Counted from the first letter of the stretch, positions 7,011-14,540 are shown. The stretch: 21,486 nt of DNA from an uncultured Phocaeicola sp. (GCA_948566455.1 CAOYQO010000033.1:1-21486), one strand, 5' to 3'. A program made the numbers and translations. Notes: generated by a model from the letters alone, not told the origin.

Positions 7011-8219
7011 TTAAATTTCTTCGTCCTTGTGGTTATTATAATAAACACGCAAAGGTGTAGAAGTCACTTTGATAAAGCCTTTGGCATCTTCTGCTGTCCA
7101 TCCCTTCTGCATTTCACCATATTCACCGAATTTGGTCTTCACCAGGTCGTCTTTCGATTCAACACCCACAGTAGAGAATGAAAGCGGACGGAGTTCCAAG
7201 ATAGCTGTACCGTTTACATTACGCTGAGATTCCTGCAACATTGCCTCAATATCGCGCATTACCGGTTCCAGATACTGACTTTCATGCAAGAACATTCCAT
7301 ACCAGTTGGCAACCTGGTCTTTCCAGTATTGCTGCCACTTGCTCAACGTATATTTTTCAAGGAAACGATGGGCTCCGATAATCAGCATAGGAGCAGCAGC
7401 CTCGAATCCTACACGCCCTTTGATACCGATAATGGTATCCCCAACGTGCATGTCACGGCCGATACCGTAGGGTGCACCGATCTCTTCCACTTTCTGAATA
7501 GCCTTGATAGGATCATCAAACTTCTCGTCATTAACAGCCTTCAGCTCACCTTTTTCAAATGTAAGACGAAGCTGTTCGCTTCCTTCCTTGGTCACCTGTT
7601 TCAAATAAGCACTTTCGGGCAAACCCTGCGCAGAGTCCAATATTTCCCCACCGCAGATAGAAGTTCCCCAAAGACCTACATTATAAGAATATTTCAATTT
7701 TGTAAAGTCAGCGGCAAAACCATGTTCATTCAAATAATCAATTTCCTGCTGACGGCTTAATGCCATGTCACGGGTCAATGTGATGATCTCAACCCCCGGA
7801 GCCAATACCAGAAAAGTCATATCGAAGCGAATCTGGTCATTACCCGCACCAGTCGAGCCGTGTGCGATAGCGTCCGCACCTATTTCATTAGCATAACGCG
7901 CTATGGCCAACCCTTGGAAGATACGTTCAGAACTTACAGAAATAGGATAAGTACCATTACGGAGCACATTACCGAATACCATATATTTCAAGCTCTTCTC
8001 ATAGTATTCCCGGGTCACATCCAATGTCACATACTTCACAGCACCCAGTTTGTAAGCGTTCTCTTCATTCTGCTTCAGCTGCTCCTCACTGAAACCACCC
8101 GTGTTTGCACAAGCTGCATACACTTCATACCCTTTTTCCTTAGCCAGATACATTACAGTGAAAGAGGTATCAAGCCCCCCGCTGAATGCTACTACTACTT
8201 TTTTCTTCTTTTCTTCCAT
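7011..8219 (-). CDS. argG: Argininosuccinate synthase
   Basis: ArgG condenses citrulline and aspartate with ATP to argininosuccinate, the penultimate step of arginine synthesis. The ATP-binding P-loop of the N-type ATP pyrophosphatase family is clear: VVVAFSGGLDTSFTVMYLA, with SGGLDTS at residues 13-19. AIAHGSTGAGNDQIRFD is the second conserved nucleotide/substrate block. The length of 402 aa is normal. The gene is third in the operon, 5 bp ahead of argC. An unusual AT-rich repeat lies in the 100 bp between it and the GNAT gene. The start codon chosen gives a conventional N-terminus directly before the P-loop strand. Confidence 0.97.
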   Translation of the reverse strand: MEEKKKKVVVAFSGGLDTSFTVMYLAKEKGYEVYAACANTGGFSEEQLKQNEENAYKLGAVKYVTLDVTREYYEKSLKYMVFGNVLRNGTYPISVSSERIFQGLAIARYANEIGADAIAHGSTGAGNDQIRFDMTFLVLAPGVEIITLTRDMALSRQQEIDYLNEHGFAADFTKLKYSYNVGLWGTSICGGEILDSAQGLPESAYLKQVTKEGSEQLRLTFEKGELKAVNDEKFDDPIKAIQKVEEIGAPYGIGRDMHVGDTIIGIKGRVGFEAAAPMLIIGAHRFLEKYTLSKWQQYWKDQVANWYGMFLHESQYLEPVMRDIEAMLQESQRNVNGTAILELRPLSFSTVGVESKDDLVKTKFGEYGEMQKGWTAEDAKGFIKVTSTPLRVYYNNHKDEEI

Positions 8220-8239
8220 AATGATATTATTTTAATTGA

Positions 8240-8317
8240 GAATTAAAAATTGAAAACTGAGAAATAAGTACATGAACGCGCAGCCATCTTTTAATTTTTA
8301 ATTCTTAATTTTTAATT
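8240..8317 (-). repeat. AT-rich inverted/tandem repeat between the GNAT gene and argG
   Basis: A 13-mer, ttaatttttaatt, occurs twice in tandem (8291-8303 and 8305-8317). Its near-perfect complement gaattaaaaatt-g-aaaa is at 8240-8256, just ahead of the argG start on the transcribed strand. Either copy could pair with the single complement around a 30-50 base loop. No promoter box is obvious here. It may be a processing or attenuation element inside the operon, or simply a dispersed AT-rich repeat. Confidence 0.5.
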
Positions 8318-8319
8318 TA

Positions 8320-8877
8320 TTAAATAGTGTCTTCTTCGTGCAAAGCCGGATCGTAAAGCATGGCTGTACAAATACAGAACTTACGGTTCTTTGCCACTAA
8401 TATATCGTGATTGATACAGCCTTCACAACCTTTCCAAAAGGCCTCATCATCAGTCAGTTCATTGAAAGTTACAGGAACATATCCCAGTTCTGTATTCATT
8501 TTCATTACCGCCGCACCACTGGTCAGACTGAATATCTTCGCTTTAGGCCATCGCAGACGTGCCAATCGGAACGAAGCCGCCTTTATACGCTTGGCCAAGC
8601 CCATCCCACGATAATTGGGATGCACAATCAATCCCGAAGTTGCTACATATTGCTTGTTTCCCCATGACTCAATATAGGTAAATCCTGCAAAATCCTCTCC
8701 ACATAAAGCAATAATCGCCTTTCCTTCTTTCATCTTTGTAGTCACATATTCATGTGTGCGTTCTGCAATGCCTGTTCCGCGTACCTTAGCCGCCTCTCTA
8801 ATAGTATCTAAAATTTTATCAACGTAAACTTCATGTGAGGCATCTGCCACCATCACATCCACTTGTTTAGCATCCAT
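8320..8877 (-). CDS. GNAT-family acyltransferase of the arg operon, probable N-acylglutamate synthase
   Basis: This GNAT acyltransferase probably supplies the first acyl step on glutamate for arginine synthesis. The acyl-CoA pyrophosphate loop is VHPNYRGMGLAKRI (residues 86-99, R90-G-M-G-L-A95). The fold's preceding strand is QYVATSGLIV. The 185-aa protein is far shorter than classical ArgA. It is second in the operon, 22 bp after argR. Known Bacteroides use N-succinyl intermediates, so N-succinylglutamate synthase is my preferred function; I recall functional data for the B. thetaiotaomicron homologue but cannot verify it here. The C-terminus has four cysteines, C151-x2-C154 and C168-x-C170, which may bind metal. 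A protein or other small-molecule acetyltransferase is the alternative. Confidence 0.8.
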   Translation of the reverse strand: MDAKQVDVMVADASHEVYVDKILDTIREAAKVRGTGIAERTHEYVTTKMKEGKAIIALCGEDFAGFTYIESWGNKQYVATSGLIVHPNYRGMGLAKRIKAASFRLARLRWPKAKIFSLTSGAAVMKMNTELGYVPVTFNELTDDEAFWKGCEGCINHDILVAKNRKFCICTAMLYDPALHEEDTI

Positions 8878-8899
8878 TTCCTTTTTTATCTATATTATT

Positions 8900-9376
8900 T
8901 TATTGTATATTCGGTATAATCAATGAAAGCGCATTCTTCACTCCCGCTCTTGTGCAGCCTTCACGAATGACAAGCATAATAGTATCATCACCAGCAATAG
9001 TTCCCAATATTTCATCAAAGTTCCGGTTATCAATATCATAAGCCAAACTACTAGCATATCCGGGACGAGTCTTGATTACTGCCAGATTAGCCGAAAATTC
9101 AATGGAAATAAATCCATTATGCATCAACATCTCACTGGCCGAATGTTGCTCAGTCATACGTTTGTACATGGTATTGTTTGGCAATACATATACATAATTT
9201 CCGTTCATACTGGCTGCTTTCGCCACTTTCAACTGCTTCAAGTCACGAGACAAAGTAGCTTGGGTCAATCGGAATCCTTCTTTCGCCAATTCCTGCAACA
9301 ACTCTTCCTGGCTACCTACTTCCTTGCTCGAAATAATAATCTTAATGGCATCAAGTCTGCTATTCTTGCTCTTCAT
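8900..9376 (-). CDS. argR: Arginine repressor
   Basis: ArgR is the arginine-sensing repressor/activator, a hexamer with an N-terminal winged helix and a C-terminal arginine-binding domain. The recognition helix block is GFRLTQATLSRDLKQLKVAK (residues 34-53), matching the family's TQATxSRD motif. The C-terminal GTIAGDDTIMLVIRE (124-138) is the classic arginine-binding and trimer motif. At 158 aa it has normal length. As first gene of the arg operon it very likely regulates itself and the genes behind it. A perfect -7 box and phased GAATAT repeats lie directly upstream. Confidence 0.95.
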   Translation of the reverse strand: MKSKNSRLDAIKIIISSKEVGSQEELLQELAKEGFRLTQATLSRDLKQLKVAKAASMNGNYVYVLPNNTMYKRMTEQHSASEMLMHNGFISIEFSANLAVIKTRPGYASSLAYDIDNRNFDEILGTIAGDDTIMLVIREGCTRAGVKNALSLIIPNIQ

Positions 9377-9402
9377 ACTGCATAATTATTCTGATTCGGC
9401 TG

Positions 9403-9437
9403 CAAAATTACAGAATATTCGGGAATATAGATACAAA
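9403..9437 (-). promoter_or_regulatory. argR operon promoter
   Basis: On the minus strand a perfect -7 box TAATTTTG (9403-9410) is preceded by TTTG (9434-9437) with 23 bases between, a little long for this promoter class. The expected leader before argR is about 20 bases. Confidence 0.65.
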
Positions 9438-9468
9438 AAAGAGAATATTTTTGCGACTTTATGCATAT
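9413..9468. promoter_or_regulatory. Helically phased GAATAT repeats over the argR promoter (candidate ArgR operator)
   Basis: GAATAT begins at 9413, 9423 and 9443, with a one-mismatch copy GCATAT at 9463. The spacings are 10, 20 and 20 bp, all on the same helix face. Within this, ATATTC-GG-GAATAT (9415-9428) is a perfect palindrome lying between the -33 and -7 boxes. Its AT-rich palindromic character recalls ARG boxes, but the Bacteroidota consensus is not known to me. Confidence 0.5.
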
Positions 9469-9638
9469 TTTCAATAAAGCTCTTATCTATCATCCCAAGA
9501 GTAAACCAAAATCACACCAAATTCTTCTTTTCAATGCGATCTTCTTAAAAAGACGGTAATATTATGTTTTACGGCAGGTACAACCAAATCCAACAGTTAT
9601 AATATCAAAAAAACAAGGACGACTTTCGGGGAATAAAC

Positions 9639-9646
9639 TATTTTTG
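9639..9646 (+). promoter_or_regulatory. Probable rhaK operon promoter (-7 box)
   Basis: TATTTTTG is a perfect TAnnTTTG match, 36 bp before the rhaK ATG. No TTTG -33 element is seen at the expected distance, as would fit a promoter that depends on an activator such as RhaR. Confidence 0.6.
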
Positions 9647-9682
9647 CATCACTATTAATTCCTTAAAATCAAAAATAAAGGC

Positions 9683-11161
9683 ATGGAACACACTTATTTC
9701 TTTGCGGTAGACTTGGGTGCCACCAGTGGACGTACCATCTTAGGTTGCTTGGGAGAAGGCAAAATGGAGTTGAAAGAACTGACTCGTTTCCCTAATCATA
9801 TTATAGAAACCGGAGGACATTGTTATTGGGATATTTACGCCTTATACAATGAAATTATCAGAGGACTGAAAGTGGTAGCCAAAGACAATCTGCCTATCCG
9901 GTCCATCGGTATCGATACTTGGGGGGTGGATTTCGTATTCGTGGGCAAAGACGGAGAGTTACTCCGCAATCCTTATTGCTACCGCGACCCTCACACAACA
10001 GGTGCACCTGAAGAATATTTTACCCATATTCCCCGTGAACGAGTATATGACATCACTGGAATTCAAATTATGAATTTCAATTCCTTGTTCCAATTGTCAA
10101 CACTCCACCGCAATCATTGCTCGGCCTTGGAAGCAGCCGATAAAATACTGTTTATGCCGGATGCCTTAAGCTATATGCTGACCGGTAAAATGGTAACAGA
10201 ATATACCATCGCTTCTACTTCCCAAATGTTGAATCCACGCACCAAACGCTTCGAAAAGGAACTGCTGGATGTAGCAGATATCAAGGAAGAACAGTTCGGC
10301 CGTTTCGTTTTCCCGGGAGAGCCTATCGGAGTACTGACAGAAGAAGTGCAGAAAATCACAGGTCTGGGAGCTATTCCAGTCATTGCCGTTGCCGGTCATG
10401 ACACAGGTTCAGCCGTGGCTGCCGTACCAGCACAAAACGAAAGATTCGCTTATCTGAGTTCCGGTACGTGGAGCCTGATGGGAATTGAAGTGAAAGATGC
10501 CATTATAAATAAGGAAAGCTTTGAACAGAACTTCACCAATGAAGGAGGTGTGGAAGGAACTACCCGGTTCCTGAAAAACATCTGTGGCATGTGGCTGTTG
10601 GAGCGTTGTCGCAAAGAATGGGAAGCAACCAACAACTATTCTTACACAGAACTGATAGATGCCGCTCTGACAGTTCCCGCTTTCCGCAGTCTCATCAATC
10701 CCGATGCCCCCTGCTTCTCCAATCCGACATCTATGATTCAAGCCATCGGACATTATTGCAAAGAAACCAACCAACCTGTACCACAGAGTTATGGAGAAAT
10801 CACCCGTTGCATATTCGACAGTCTTGCCCTGCGCTACAAACAAGTATTCGGCTATTTGCAACAAATGGCCCCGTTCCCCATCGAAAAGCTGCACATTATC
10901 GGTGGAGGCTCACGAAACAATCTGTTAAACCAGTTCACTTGCAATGCAGTGGGCGTACCTGTTATAGCAGGTCCCAGTGAAGGAACAGCTATCGGTAACA
11001 TTATGTTACAGGCAAAAGCCAACGGGCTGGTAAGCGATATCGCGGCTATGCGCCAACTAATCAGCACTTCCATAGAAACCGTTTCTTTTGAACCCCAGCA
11101 AGCAGAAGAATGGGAAGAAGCATATAAGAAGTATTTAGCTCATTATAGAGAAGATATTTAA
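9683..11161 (+). CDS. rhaK: L-rhamnulokinase
   Basis: This FGGY-family kinase phosphorylates L-rhamnulose to L-rhamnulose-1-phosphate with ATP. The N-terminal FFAVDLGATSGRTILGCL (residues 6-23, D10) is the phosphate-1 loop of the actin-like ATPase fold. SIGIDTWGVDFVFV (74-87) is the sugar-binding strand that marks rhamnulokinases. AVAGHDTGSAVAAVPA gives the probable catalytic base D240. AYLSSGTWSLMG (256-267) and IIGGGSRNNLLNQF near the end form the adenosine site. At 492 aa it matches the family. First gene of the rha operon, called rhaB in E. coli; the next gene follows after 42 bp. Expression is probably controlled by the AraC-type protein encoded at 15301-16221. Confidence 0.95.
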   Translation: MEHTYFFAVDLGATSGRTILGCLGEGKMELKELTRFPNHIIETGGHCYWDIYALYNEIIRGLKVVAKDNLPIRSIGIDTWGVDFVFVGKDGELLRNPYCYRDPHTTGAPEEYFTHIPRERVYDITGIQIMNFNSLFQLSTLHRNHCSALEAADKILFMPDALSYMLTGKMVTEYTIASTSQMLNPRTKRFEKELLDVADIKEEQFGRFVFPGEPIGVLTEEVQKITGLGAIPVIAVAGHDTGSAVAAVPAQNERFAYLSSGTWSLMGIEVKDAIINKESFEQNFTNEGGVEGTTRFLKNICGMWLLERCRKEWEATNNYSYTELIDAALTVPAFRSLINPDAPCFSNPTSMIQAIGHYCKETNQPVPQSYGEITRCIFDSLALRYKQVFGYLQQMAPFPIEKLHIIGGGSRNNLLNQFTCNAVGVPVIAGPSEGTAIGNIMLQAKANGLVSDIAAMRQLISTSIETVSFEPQQAEEWEEAYKKYLAHYREDI

Positions 11162-11203
11162 TATTCACCTTGAAATTTATTCATTAAACAAACAAATAAT
11201 ATC

Positions 11204-12457
11204 ATGAAAGAAGAATTGATTAATAAAGCGTATGAGATCGCAAAAGAACGTTATGCCGCTGTAGGTGTCGACACAGAAAAAGTAATGGAAACCATGCAGA
11301 ATTTCCATCTGTCACTGCATTGCTGGCAAGCAGATGATGTAACCGGCTTCGAAGTTCAGGCAGGTTCATTGACCGGTGGTATCCAGGCTACAGGTAACTA
11401 TCCCGGCAAAGCCCGCAACATCGACGAACTACGTGCAGACATTCTGAAAGCAGCTTCATATATACCAGGTACTCACCGTTTGAATCTGCACGAAATTTAT
11501 GGCGACTTCCAAGGAAAAGTCGTAGATCGTGACGAAGTAGAACCCGAACACTTCAAAAGCTGGATTGAATGGGGTAAGGAAAACAACATGAAACTGGATT
11601 TCAACTCTACTTCATTCTCTCATCCTAAAAGCGGTGACTTGTCTTTATCAAATCCCGATGAAGGTATCCGCAACTTCTGGATTGAGCATACCAAACGTTG
11701 TCGTGCCGTAGCCGAAGAGATGGGTAAAGCCCAAGGCGATCCTTGTATCATGAACCTGTGGGTACACGATGGCAGCAAAGACATCACTGTAAACCGCATG
11801 AAATACCGTGCTTTGTTGAAAGACTCTCTGGATCAGATTTTCGCAACAGAATATAAGAACATGAAAGACTGTATCGAATCAAAAGTATTCGGTATCGGAC
11901 TGGAAAGCTATACAGTAGGTTCTAATGATTTCTATATTGGCTACGGTGCCAAGAACAACAAAATGATTACCTTGGATACCGGTCACTTCCACCCGACAGA
12001 AAGTGTTGCCGACAAAGTTTCTTCCTTGTTGTTGTATGTCCCCGAACTGATGCTGCACGTAAGCCGCCCCGTACGTTGGGACTCAGACCATGTAACCATC
12101 ATGGACGACCCGACTATGGATTTATTCAGCGAAATCGTTCGTTGCAACGCCTTGGATCGTGTACACTATGGACTTGACTACTTCGATGCTTCCATCAACC
12201 GCATTGGTGCATACGTTATAGGCAGCCGCGCGGCTCAAAAATGTATGGTACGCGCTTTATTGGAACCGATTGCCAAACTACGCGAATATGAAGCAAACGG
12301 ACAAGGCTTCCAACGTCTGGCTCTGCTCGAAGAAGAAAAAGCTTTGCCTTGGAATGCTGTATGGGATATGTTCTGCTTGAAGAACAATGTACCCGTAGGC
12401 GAAGAGTTCATTGCAGAAGTAGAGAAATACGAAGCAGAAGTCACTTCGAAACGCTAA
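11204..12457 (+). CDS. rhaI: L-rhamnose isomerase
   Basis: This metal-dependent isomerase converts L-rhamnose to L-rhamnulose. Strong family blocks are GIGLESYTVGSNDFYIGYG (residues 230-248), LDTGHFHPTESVADK (257-271) and LHVSRPVRWDSDHV (284-297), then GLDYFDASINRIGAYVIG. By offset from E. coli RhaA, from memory, the metal ligands would be E225, D258, H285 and D325, with H261, D293 and D295 at the second site; all are present. At 417 aa it is nearly the E. coli length. The gene is called rhaA in E. coli and rhaI in Bacteroides papers. It sits between the kinase and transporter genes. A GC-rich hairpin lies in the 92-bp gap before the transporter gene. Confidence 0.96.
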   Translation: MKEELINKAYEIAKERYAAVGVDTEKVMETMQNFHLSLHCWQADDVTGFEVQAGSLTGGIQATGNYPGKARNIDELRADILKAASYIPGTHRLNLHEIYGDFQGKVVDRDEVEPEHFKSWIEWGKENNMKLDFNSTSFSHPKSGDLSLSNPDEGIRNFWIEHTKRCRAVAEEMGKAQGDPCIMNLWVHDGSKDITVNRMKYRALLKDSLDQIFATEYKNMKDCIESKVFGIGLESYTVGSNDFYIGYGAKNNKMITLDTGHFHPTESVADKVSSLLLYVPELMLHVSRPVRWDSDHVTIMDDPTMDLFSEIVRCNALDRVHYGLDYFDASINRIGAYVIGSRAAQKCMVRALLEPIAKLREYEANGQGFQRLALLEEEKALPWNAVWDMFCLKNNVPVGEEFIAEVEKYEAEVTSKR

Positions 12458-12483
12458 TCAATATCCAACTACAAGATTGTCTT

Positions 12484-12517
12484 CCGTAGGGGCGGCCTCA
12501 AGTGCTGCCCCTACCGG
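12484..12517 (+). repeat. GC-rich hairpin between rhaI and rhaT
   Basis: GTAGGGGC (12486-12493) pairs exactly with GCCCCTAC (12507-12514). Two inner G-C pairs and two outer pairs past a bulged C strengthen it. No T run follows, so full termination is unlikely. It may protect the rhaK-rhaI message or reduce transporter expression. Confidence 0.6.
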
Positions 12518-12549
12518 GAACATAATTGTAGCCTAAAAGAATATAAACA

Positions 12550-13569
12550 ATGGAAATCATTATCGGATTAATCATCATCGCCATAGGAAGTTTCTGCCAA
12601 TCCAGTTCATACGTACCTATAAAAAAAGTGAAAGAATGGAGTTGGGAAAGTTTCTGGCTGCTACAAGGTGTATTTGCCTGGCTGGTATTCCCGTTATTGG
12701 GTGCGTTGCTAGGTATCCCTCAAGGAAGCAGTTTATTTGACCTTTGGGGAACAGGAGGTGCTCCGATGAGCATCTTTTATGGTATATTATGGGGAGTAGG
12801 CGGTCTCACCTTCGGTCTTTCCATGCGTTATCTGGGAGTGGCCTTAGGACAAAGTATCGCACTGGGCACCTGTGCCGGATTCGGCACACTTTTTCCCGCC
12901 ATTTTTGCCGGAACCAACCTGTTTGAAGGAAACGGACTTATTCTTTTACTGGGAGTATGTATCACTTTGTCGGGTATTGCCATTATAGGATATGCCGGCA
13001 GTCTTCGCGCCAAAAACATGAGCGAAGAAGAAAAACGCGCGGCAGTAAAAGATTTCGCTCTGACCAAAGGACTGTTGGTAGCCCTACTGGCAGGTGTGAT
13101 GAGTGCCTGTTTCGCTTTAGGACTCGATGCCGGAACGCCCATCAAAGAAGCTGCATTGGCAGGAGGCGTAGAAGGGCTTTATGCAGGACTTCCCGTAATC
13201 TTCCTAGTAACATTGGGAGGCTTTTTGACCAATGCGGTTTACTGTCTGCAACAAAATATAGCCAACAAAACCATGAGTGATTATGCCAAAAGCAATGTAT
13301 GGGGAAATAACTTGATATTCTGTGCTTTGGCAGGAGTACTGTGGTATATGCAATTCTTCGGTTTGGAAATGGGTAAAAGTTTCCTGACCGAAAGTCCTGT
13401 ACTGCTAGCTTTCTCATGGTGTATATTGATGGCTTTGAATGTTACTTTCAGTAACGTATGGGGTATTTTATTAAAAGAATGGAAAGGCGTATCTACCCGG
13501 ACTATCACTGTTCTGATAACCGGACTGGTAGTTCTTATCTTTTCTCTCGTATTTCCTAATTTATTTTAA
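12550..13569 (+). CDS. rhaT: L-rhamnose permease, RhaT-type proton symporter
   Basis: This inner-membrane transporter of the drug/metabolite transporter superfamily imports L-rhamnose with protons. The start MEIIIGLIIIAIGSFCQSSS runs into YVPIKKVKEWSWESFW, characteristic of RhaT. About ten hydrophobic segments follow, including SIALGTCAGFGTLFPAIFAG (residues about 100-119) and a C-terminal ITVLITGLVVLIFSLVFPNLF. At 339 aa it is close to E. coli RhaT. The hydrophilic stretch SLRAKNMSEEEKRAAVKDF (151-169) is the central cytoplasmic loop. The gene is third in the rha operon. Uptake through an outer-membrane system is not encoded here. Confidence 0.92.
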   Translation: MEIIIGLIIIAIGSFCQSSSYVPIKKVKEWSWESFWLLQGVFAWLVFPLLGALLGIPQGSSLFDLWGTGGAPMSIFYGILWGVGGLTFGLSMRYLGVALGQSIALGTCAGFGTLFPAIFAGTNLFEGNGLILLLGVCITLSGIAIIGYAGSLRAKNMSEEEKRAAVKDFALTKGLLVALLAGVMSACFALGLDAGTPIKEAALAGGVEGLYAGLPVIFLVTLGGFLTNAVYCLQQNIANKTMSDYAKSNVWGNNLIFCALAGVLWYMQFFGLEMGKSFLTESPVLLAFSWCILMALNVTFSNVWGILLKEWKGVSTRTITVLITGLVVLIFSLVFPNLF

Positions 13570-13578
13570 AAGAATTAC

Positions 13579-13586
13579 TATATTTG
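13579..13586 (+). promoter_or_regulatory. Possible internal promoter before rhaD (-7 box)
   Basis: TATATTTG is a perfect TAnnTTTG box 10 bp after the rhaT stop and 68 bp before the rhaD ATG. A transcript from it would begin near 13593, at the base of the hairpin described next. Confidence 0.45.
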
Positions 13587-13594
13587 TAGCATAC

Positions 13595-13624
13595 TGTTAT
13601 TCAGAATGAAAAAGATGAATAACA
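13595..13624 (+). repeat. 9-bp inverted repeat in the rhaD leader
   Basis: TGTTATTCA (13595-13603) and TGAATAACA (13616-13624) are exact reverse complements around a 12-base A-rich loop. It could be a regulator-binding palindrome or a 5'-end stem of a transcript from the -7 box at 13579. Confidence 0.5.
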
Positions 13625-13654
13625 ATATCCTATGAACAATCAAATAAAAAAGAT

Positions 13655-14464
13655 ATGAAATCAATCTTAGACAATCGCCCTGAATTGGCCAAAGAGGTGA
13701 ATAAAGTAGCCGAAGTAGCCGGATATTTGTGGCAAAAAGGATGGGCCGAACGTAACGGAGGTAATATCACCGTCAATATCACCGAATATGTAGACGATGA
13801 AATCCGTCAGATGCCCGCTATCAGCGAAGTAAAACAAATCGGTGTAACACTGCCTCACTTGAAAGGCTGTTATTTTTATTGCAAAGGAACCAATATGCGT
13901 ATGCGGGATTTGGCGCGTTGGCCTATGGACAACGGTTCTGTCATCCGTATTTTGGATGACTGTGCCAGCTATGTCATCATTGCCGACAAACCGGTTCAAC
14001 CTACTTCGGAAGTTCCCTCCCACCTGAGCGTACACAATTACCTCATCAGCATAGGTTCTCCTTACAAAGCATCCGTGCATACACACCCCATCGAACTGAT
14101 TGCCCTGTCTCACAACAAAAAGTTCATGGAAAAAGATGTGGCAACCAACCTGTTATGGAGTATGATTCCTGAAACAAAAGCATTCTGTCCGCGTGGCCTG
14201 GGCATGATTCCTTATCAATTGCCTAGTTCTGTAGAATTAGCCGATGCAACCATCAAGGAACTAGCCGATTATGATGTCGTTATGTGGGAAAAACACGGCA
14301 TTTTTGCCGTTGACCGTGACGTAATGGCCGCATTCGACCAAATCGATGTTTTAAATAAATCCGCATTGATTTACATCGCTGCCAAGAATATGGGATTTGA
14401 GCCGGACGGTATGAGTCAGGAACAGATGAAAGAAATGAGTGTGGCTTTTAATCTACCCAAATAA
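13655..14464 (+). CDS. rhaD: L-rhamnulose-1-phosphate aldolase
   Basis: This zinc-dependent class II aldolase splits L-rhamnulose-1-phosphate into dihydroxyacetone phosphate and L-lactaldehyde. ERNGGNITVNI (residues 32-42) is the phosphate-binding N-terminal motif. SVHTHPIELIALSH supplies the zinc ligands H142 and H144, WEKHGIFAVD supplies H214, and E119 matches the catalytic glutamate in the E. coli enzyme. At 269 aa it is near the 274 of E. coli RhaD. It is the last gene of the operon before a strong terminator. An 8-codon reading frame (13632-13658, MNNQIKKI) overlaps its start as ATGA. No lactaldehyde reductase gene follows. Confidence 0.95.
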   Translation: MKSILDNRPELAKEVNKVAEVAGYLWQKGWAERNGGNITVNITEYVDDEIRQMPAISEVKQIGVTLPHLKGCYFYCKGTNMRMRDLARWPMDNGSVIRILDDCASYVIIADKPVQPTSEVPSHLSVHNYLISIGSPYKASVHTHPIELIALSHNKKFMEKDVATNLLWSMIPETKAFCPRGLGMIPYQLPSSVELADATIKELADYDVVMWEKHGIFAVDRDVMAAFDQIDVLNKSALIYIAAKNMGFEPDGMSQEQMKEMSVAFNLPK

Positions 14465-14497
14465 TATTTTATAGTCTTCCCCTAATGGGGAGATTTT

Positions 14498-14540
14498 AAA
14501 GATGATTTGACTCCGCATGGGGACAAATCATCTTTTTTAT
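14498..14540 (+). terminator. Intrinsic terminator of the rha operon
   Basis: Arms 14498-14509 and 14524-14535 form a perfect 12-bp stem (AAAGATGATTTG and its complement) with a 14-base loop. A run of Ts spans the end of the right arm and the bases after it. A smaller CCCC-taat-GGGG hairpin (about 14479-14490) precedes it. Confidence 0.88.

Larger units (their letters stand above)
9377..9682. other. 306-bp divergent control region between argR and rhaK
   Basis: This region holds the argR promoter and its GAATAT repeats on one side and the rhaK -7 box on the other. Three accaaa motifs (9505-9510, 9516-9521, 9583-9588) lie between. The first two are 11 bp apart, about one helical turn, and might be regulator half-sites. 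Short open frames here are not credible genes. Confidence 0.6.

Noticed and set aside
9324..9548. 74-codon plus-strand open frame in the argR-rhaK control region
   Set aside because: It covers the argR promoter and start, has no family features, and is AT-driven.
10409..10894. 161-codon minus-strand open frame opposite rhaK
   Set aside because: Antisense shadow of a complete rhamnulokinase gene.
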